22,635 nucleotides of DNA, taken from NCBI GenBank assembly GCA_000444245.1, contig ATSW01016921.1:1-22635 (forward strand), read 5' to 3'. The translations under genes and the position numbers were made by a program. The first letter of the stretch is position 1; every line of letters starts with the position of its first letter. This DNA is from Botryllus schlosseri (lineage: Eukaryota > Chordata > Ascidiacea > Stolidobranchia > Styelidae). Under the pieces are notes generated by a model. It was not told the origin of the DNA, searched no databases, and saw only the letters and a program-made list of their open reading frames with translations. Of this stretch, positions 18,422-22,635 are shown one piece after another.

Positions 18422-19627
18422 TTACATCACAGGCGTTGGAACGAACGGTTGGTACTCTGGTGTATCGAAACTTGCACTGGGCATGCCGCTTGTAGCAATG
18501 GTTGGAGTTTTCTCATTCATGCGCGAGGGGGCTCCTTCGTCCCCACATGGCTTCATAAAGTTTGTGATATTTTCAAGGACCGCTTTCTGGATTCCCAGTT
18601 GGTCGCCGGCTATCTTCGCAATAATTTTCTCAATTTGTGGCGGCTTTCTCTCCGAGAAAGTTTCAAGTGTATTTCTCACGACTTCAGCTATGAAGGTGAA
18701 TAATGGTTGGGATTGTAGCAAATTTTTGCGGAGCCACTGTATTAGGTCGATCTTGGAATAGGAATTATTAAGAATGCTAGCTTCCGGTATCGAACTCTGG
18801 TTGTGAGGCACTGTTAGAAGGTTTGGTGAATATCTTGTGGAGTTTCCATGACTCGATGTTTGTGAAGAAAAATCCGTCTCCGACTGCCAATAAGGAGGAG
18901 CTTGTCTTTGAAGATGAAGCTGTCTTGCTTCCCAATAGTTAACGATCTCATTCACCCTTATAGAATTTATCTTCGCCTCTTGTCGGAATCGAGTCCAACC
19001 AGCATAGGCGGCTGAATGCGCAGCGTCACAGTTCGCGCAATATGAAAGGTTTTATATTCTTTCTTACTGTGATGAATGCCGTATTTCGAGCATCGCTGAC
19101 TATTTCAACAGTGCACAGACCTGTGTTCGTGACGGTTGCAATTAAAACAATGGGTCGAAGGTGGATTGTAAATCCTCGCTCGACAACACAATAACCCGAT
19201 TTTAACAACTGCAGGCAACATGGCCGAGGGGAAAGACAGCAAAACTGAACGACTAGGTATACTATTCCTTCCTTAGCGCGATAGCTCAGACGTTTCACGA
19301 ATCTATGCGCGCATTTCTATCGGTTTGTCTGGCTCTCCCCGATAATGACGCATGGTAATAATTCGGATAGTTTACTATTGTTAGCACATTCAACGCACAA
19401 GTCCCCAGATGGCAGGACACGAATATCGCTATATCGACCTCCGATAACACGTAGCAAGTTTTTGTTGACGCTGATAGGATTATACTGCCGAATTGGCTTT
19501 TTCACGCCTGTTATCACATCTGACATATTTCATTAGCTCCAGTCTCCCCATCAAAACTTTCCTTAGGTGAAGGGCTCTCCAAATCTTCAGTAGCGAAGCG
19601 CTTCTGCGCTCCCTTACTTCCTAACAT
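18422..19627 (-). pseudogene. LINE A ORF1, gag-like with CCHC knuckles
   Basis: The ATG at 19625-19627 opens MLGSKGAQKRFATEDLESPS. The frame then shifts into a part with LLRVIGGRYSDIRVLPSGDL and CVECANNSKLSELL, the nucleic-acid-binding region usual in I and Ingi-type ORF1. Near 19140-19100 one frame shows HCFNCNRHEHRSVHC, a perfect C-x2-C-x4-H-x4-C knuckle, followed by eroded second and third knuckles (CANCDAAHSAAYAGW). The tail (18955-18422) is intact for 177 codons, with YWEARQLHLQRQ and a coiled-coil-like middle. There are several frameshifts. It binds the element RNA in living relatives. Confidence 0.75.
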
Positions 19628-19770
19628 CTCTTTAACGTTACCAAGCACGTGATGCAACAACAACGCACACGAAAGGAAACGAATACAGCTGTTACGAGAT
19701 GAAGCTCCTGCTCACAATTGTCTGTCTAGATGAGCACATCCGCTCACTACGATGTCCAGTCCACCTATCG

Positions 19771-19798
19771 AATCGGCCGAAAAGGTTGGCAACCCCGG
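19771..19798 (+). mobile_element. Orphan hAT right end
   Basis: ATCGGCCGAAAAGGTTGGC then AACCCCGG ends here. The last 18 bases match the right end of the 5.1-kb element (13723-13740) with one difference. No left partner flanked by the following octamer AAATAGAT was found in the window. It may be the end of a second member of that family, split by or adjoining LINE A. Confidence 0.5.
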
Positions 19799-20496
19799 AA
19801 ATAGATAGCATTGAACACCATTTGCAAAATACACACCAGTTGCAAATAGGGAGAAAGCAATATGTATCTTCGCGATGTAGTCACCAATTGATGCAAATTA
19901 TGAATTAAACCGCGATATTCGTAAAGAGTAAATAGGGCCTAACCAAACGCTCCTTCACACTTGACAAGATTGAAAATATTTCTCGTGCAGCTTATTGGCT
20001 TGGTTCGAACAAATGACTAGAAAAGTCCTAATCCTTGAATACTTGACCAAGTGCATGTGACATTTGCTACTTCCTAAATTTCGTTTATGATCCAGGTCTA
20101 TTAGTGGTGAGTGTGTGTACGTGCTTGTAATCAGGACAGTGTATGTACAGGACAGAAAATAAGGTAGGTACATCTTCGTGTTAGTTGCTGACTTATACGC
20201 AAGTGCAACAATCAGATTGTTTGTCTAAATTTCAATTATACAGTATGGGATGTATATCCTGTTCGAATGATTCATATATATTAGGATACAAGAGAGTTTA
20301 TGTTTTGAAAACTGATAAAATAGAAGAAAAGAAAATGAATTCAGAAAAGCAATCTTTCATCTTTAGTGAAGAATTGGAGCTGTGCCACAATGAAACAATT
20401 TTGCATGCCTTCATTAATCATATGTTTTCATATGTTAAATGGTTATACGACGGTCATGTAACCGTCACTGTTACATATAAATTTCGAATTAGTGTT
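19799..20496. other. No gene supported
   Basis: AT-rich sequence. A plus-strand frame begins at 20185 and runs into the GGAGTC block, where its length comes from the repeat. The first 80 codons show no recognisable domain. Nothing else is supported. Confidence 0.35.
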
Positions 20497-20702
20497 ACTG
20501 TTGGAGTAGGAGTTGGAGTCGGAGTCAGAGTCGCTATTTTTGAAGACTCGCGAGTCGGGGCAGGTGTCGAAGTCGGTACGAATAAAGAAGGAGTCGGAGT
20601 CGGATACGGCCCATCGAAAATATGTGGTGCCAGAGTCGGTTGGGTTAGGGACCAAGGAGTGGGAATTTGGTCGATTGAAAATATGTGGAGTTTGAGTCGG
20701 TA
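20497..20702. repeat. GGAGTC-rich degenerate hexamer block
   Basis: GGAGTC, GGAGTTG and GAAGTCGG recur through about 200 bases, with two AAAATATGTGG blocks near 20618 and 20679. The composition resembles the block at 3290-3440. Open frames on both strands (Val/Gly on the plus strand, Ser/Asp on the minus strand) are artefacts of the hexamer. Confidence 0.65.
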
Positions 20703-21262
20703 GTGAAATATACAGATTCAGCATACCTGCTTCAAATATCACGAACGCAGTGACTAGATATAGAGTAGCAGAGGGCAATAGCCCTAACTAAAACATCCTA
20801 TTTATTGTAATGGAACTGAGTTACTTCGGGAAAATTAATTGTTGTCTGCTTATCAGCCCATGGAAGGTAAATTTATTGATACGATTATTCAAAATAATTT
20901 TGAATATCACCGGTACTAGAACACGTTCATGCAATGCTTGATGATTCACCCCATTGCAACGTTGGCAACCGATGCAAATTTTTGCTTTTGTATGAACTCT
21001 AATCGAATTCAGCCACGCAGTGAGGTAATATCAAGGTAGGTATAGCCTCTTTCAAGCATGAAAAAATCAAGAGGTCAAAAAAGATGTCGAGTAATATGCG
21101 TAATGAAGAGCACTGATTCAAAATACGACCTTGTTTTTTCTTTCTGACCGGCTTTTGTTTTGGATCCAACCCATGCGGTTATTTGATACAAAATCTGCGC
21201 TTTTTGCTGTAATATTCAGGCAAAAATTGGCTCCTTCGTACTATAAAATTTTGCAATTCAGT
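20703..21262. other. No gene recognised
   Basis: I see no open frame of interest, element end or repeat array in this stretch. Confidence 0.35.
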
Positions 21263-21270
21263 TCAACTAG

Positions 21271-21781
21271 TACGGCTGGACACAATGATTTCAGTCATCG
21301 AATATAAATCGAGTAATAATTCTAATGCTTCGAGTCGAGTAATAAAACATGATATTTTCAAGTAGTGACGATATACGATCCACGCCACTGAAAGTTGATT
21401 TATCAACGAGAATTATAGTTTCGATAGTAGTTTCCACTTCGTAAGCCTACAAACCTTGACTGACCGTATTGCAGCATACGAAACACATAGTACAAATCGG
21501 CTAACTACACTGAAAAGAACATATTTTTGAAGTCATGATCAACCCACAACATGCCACAAAGTGCGATGACACTGTTCGAAAAAACTCCCAATAATCTCTA
21601 ATGTGATGGATGACAGGCATTATATTCGCTGTGGACGCATAAAATGTGCAAATGTGTACATGGACATCCTATATACTGTTATTACGTACTAATGAGTGAT
21701 ACTCGAAAACTCGACTCGACTCGAAGTATAAGGCGTGATTCAGAATCGAATGACTCAGGTACTCGATTTTGCCCAGCTCTA
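21271..21781. mobile_element. hAT MITE (TAGGGCTGGGC family), copy 2
   Basis: A diverged copy of 13092-13592 in the same orientation: shared CCACTGAAAGTT, TTATCAACGAGAATTATAGT, TGTGATGGATGACAG and TAATGAGTGATACTCGA blocks. Termini have decayed to TACGGCTGGACA and, on the reverse complement, TAGAGCTGGGCAAAAT. Flanking octamers TCAACTAG and CTAATTAG agree at 5 of 8, all differences being transitions. It is clearly older than copy 1. Confidence 0.88.
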
Positions 21782-21789
21782 CTAATTAG

Positions 21790-22329
21790 TTTTACCCTTG
21801 AAAGACTCTTTTGAATCAAAATCCAGCGAGAACACTATATTTAATAGTATTCCTATTAAATCCTTCATTTCCGCCATGAACACGTTAAACTTTCCGGCTT
21901 GACAAACTGCTTGTTATGCTAAGGCATATTTTGTATCAGATTATGCTCAAAGTCAAAGATTGGCTGAGAGCAAAACGATGGTTTTTTATGATCCATCACT
22001 ATTCATGCACCGTTTGTAAGTGGAATTACTTAGGATTTTCCTCCCACCAATTACAATATTTTAAGATGAACACAGTACGTCGGGATCTCGAAAAACAAGT
22101 TTTTTTTAACATTAGACAATCCAGCCAAACTATTTCTTTACTCGTTATTAGCTACCTCGAAAACTCCAGTAACGACTCTCACACTCACATTTTCTGCCAT
22201 TTTTTTTTCGATCATGTTTATCAGTGTCATCAAGTACGCTTCATATTAAATCCGCGTTCAGTGGAAAAATCGCACAATTGGAAAGGAAAAAATCGATGTA
22301 GTTTGATTGATCCATATTCTTCTTTCAAG
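21790..22329. other. No gene supported; possible intron
   Basis: A 162-codon plus-strand frame starts at 21916 but has no recognisable domain and runs out of frame with the candidate exon at 22330. The sequence may be the intron before that exon. Confidence 0.3.
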
Positions 22330-22459
22330 CCCCGTTCTCCGATGAATACAAGAATAACAGGAAATGGTCGCATCTGGCTGGTGCCATCACCATCGCCGTC
22401 ATAATTTTTTTGTTGATGGTTTGGAAATTGCTGTCGTGCTGCGTTACCGATACAAAAAA
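22330..22459 (+). CDS. Candidate exon with a transmembrane helix
   Basis: The acceptor TTCTTCTTTCAAG precedes 22330 and the donor AAAAAA|GTGAGTAT follows 22459. The 130-bp exon (2 bases, 42 codons, 2 bases) is open in the frame that reads FSDEYKNNRKWSHLAGA, then a hydrophobic helix (ITIAVIIFLLMVWKLL), then SCCVTDTKK. A charged segment, a helix of about 20 residues and juxtamembrane cysteines is what a single-pass membrane protein looks like. I cannot name the protein, and neighbouring exons lie outside the window or are unseen. A longer plus-strand frame overlaps it but lacks such features. Confidence 0.4.
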
Positions 22460-22635
22460 GTGAGTATATCCGTAAGAAGTAACCAATTTTTGTCAAAGTA
22501 CGTCTATTGTGCATCAACAGTAGGATATCTCAACATAAAGTATGAAAATTATTTGGTAATGTTTTCTTACCCTGGCTATCACGGTGGACGTAGACGGCTT
22601 CAGTGCAATATTATTAACACTGCTCTACCTGAGTC

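Larger units (their letters stand above)
14602..19770 (-). mobile_element. LINE A, I-group non-LTR element, near full length
   Basis: From 5' to 3' on the minus strand: a possible 5' leader, ORF1 (from 19627 to 18422), a 248-bp gap, ORF2 (from 18173 to 14623) and a TAA-rich tail. A gag-like ORF1 with CCHC knuckles, and an ORF2 carrying APE, RT, RNase H and a terminal CCHC with a (TAA)n tail, are the signature of the I clade and its relatives. There are many frameshifts and stops, so it is inactive. The 5' limit is uncertain, since an orphan hAT end lies at 19771-19798. I found no target duplication. Confidence 0.85.

Noticed and set aside
17748-18761. Several plus-strand frames over LINE A
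   Set aside because: They are antisense to the LINE A ORF1 and ORF2 readings, which match known domains.
19985-20010. GGTTCGAAC resembling a tRNA B box
   Set aside because: No A box, acceptor stem or clover-leaf pairing around it.
20185-20703. Plus-strand 172-codon frame with Val/Gly tail
   Set aside because: Half of its length is translation of the GGAGTC hexamer block; the rest has no recognisable domain.
21916-22404. Plus-strand 162-codon frame
   Set aside because: No domain, low-complexity Phe and Ser runs, and it is out of frame with the better-supported exon at 22330-22459.

Overview
The window looks like animal nuclear DNA, probably from an invertebrate; nothing narrows it further. 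The evidence is a degenerate LINE of the I group, many hAT-type DNA transposons with 8-bp target-site duplications (TSDs), and short exons bounded by GT...AG splice signals. No bacterial gene arrangement, rRNA, tRNA or CRISPR is visible. Most of the sequence is decayed mobile DNA. Host coding sequence is thin.

Layout. Positions 1-3,850 hold a 172-bp foldback, a five-copy 41-bp tandem array, a 265-bp-spaced direct repeat, a degenerate minisatellite, a GGAGTC-rich block and one orphan hAT end. From about 3,850 to 7,700 there is a hAT element that has been invaded repeatedly. A 1,965-bp hAT (3,887-5,851, TSD CCCTAGGG) and a 702-bp hAT (6,117-6,818) lie inside it. The 1,965-bp element itself holds a foldback and two MITEs. 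The outer element also carries an unrecognised 117-codon ORF (7,055-7,408).

From 8,500 to 14,600 lies the most informative structure. A 5.1-kb segment (8,624-13,740) with hAT ends and a 7/8 TSD has split the last codons of a truncated LINE (LINE B). Removing the segment rejoins the LINE B reading frame through to its stop. Inside the segment, on the minus strand, are spliced exons of a gene that from memory resembles the SAMD3-like family, together with a 103-bp satellite array and two complete MITEs. An NRF-1-like site and a candidate first exon lie upstream of the gene.

From 14,602 to about 19,770, on the minus strand, is a near full-length dead I-group LINE (LINE A). It has ORF1 with CCHC knuckles, and ORF2 with APE endonuclease, reverse transcriptase, RNase H and a terminal CCHC. 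It ends in a TAA-rich tail. Positions 19,771-22,635 hold another orphan hAT end, a GGAGTC-rich block, a second copy of the 13,092-13,592 MITE family, and near the right edge a candidate plus-strand exon for a transmembrane segment.

Order of events by nesting: LINE B first, then the 5.1-kb hAT into LINE B, then the MITEs into that hAT. In the left cluster: the outer hAT, then the inner hATs, then the MITEs inside the inner one. All alignments here were done by eye.
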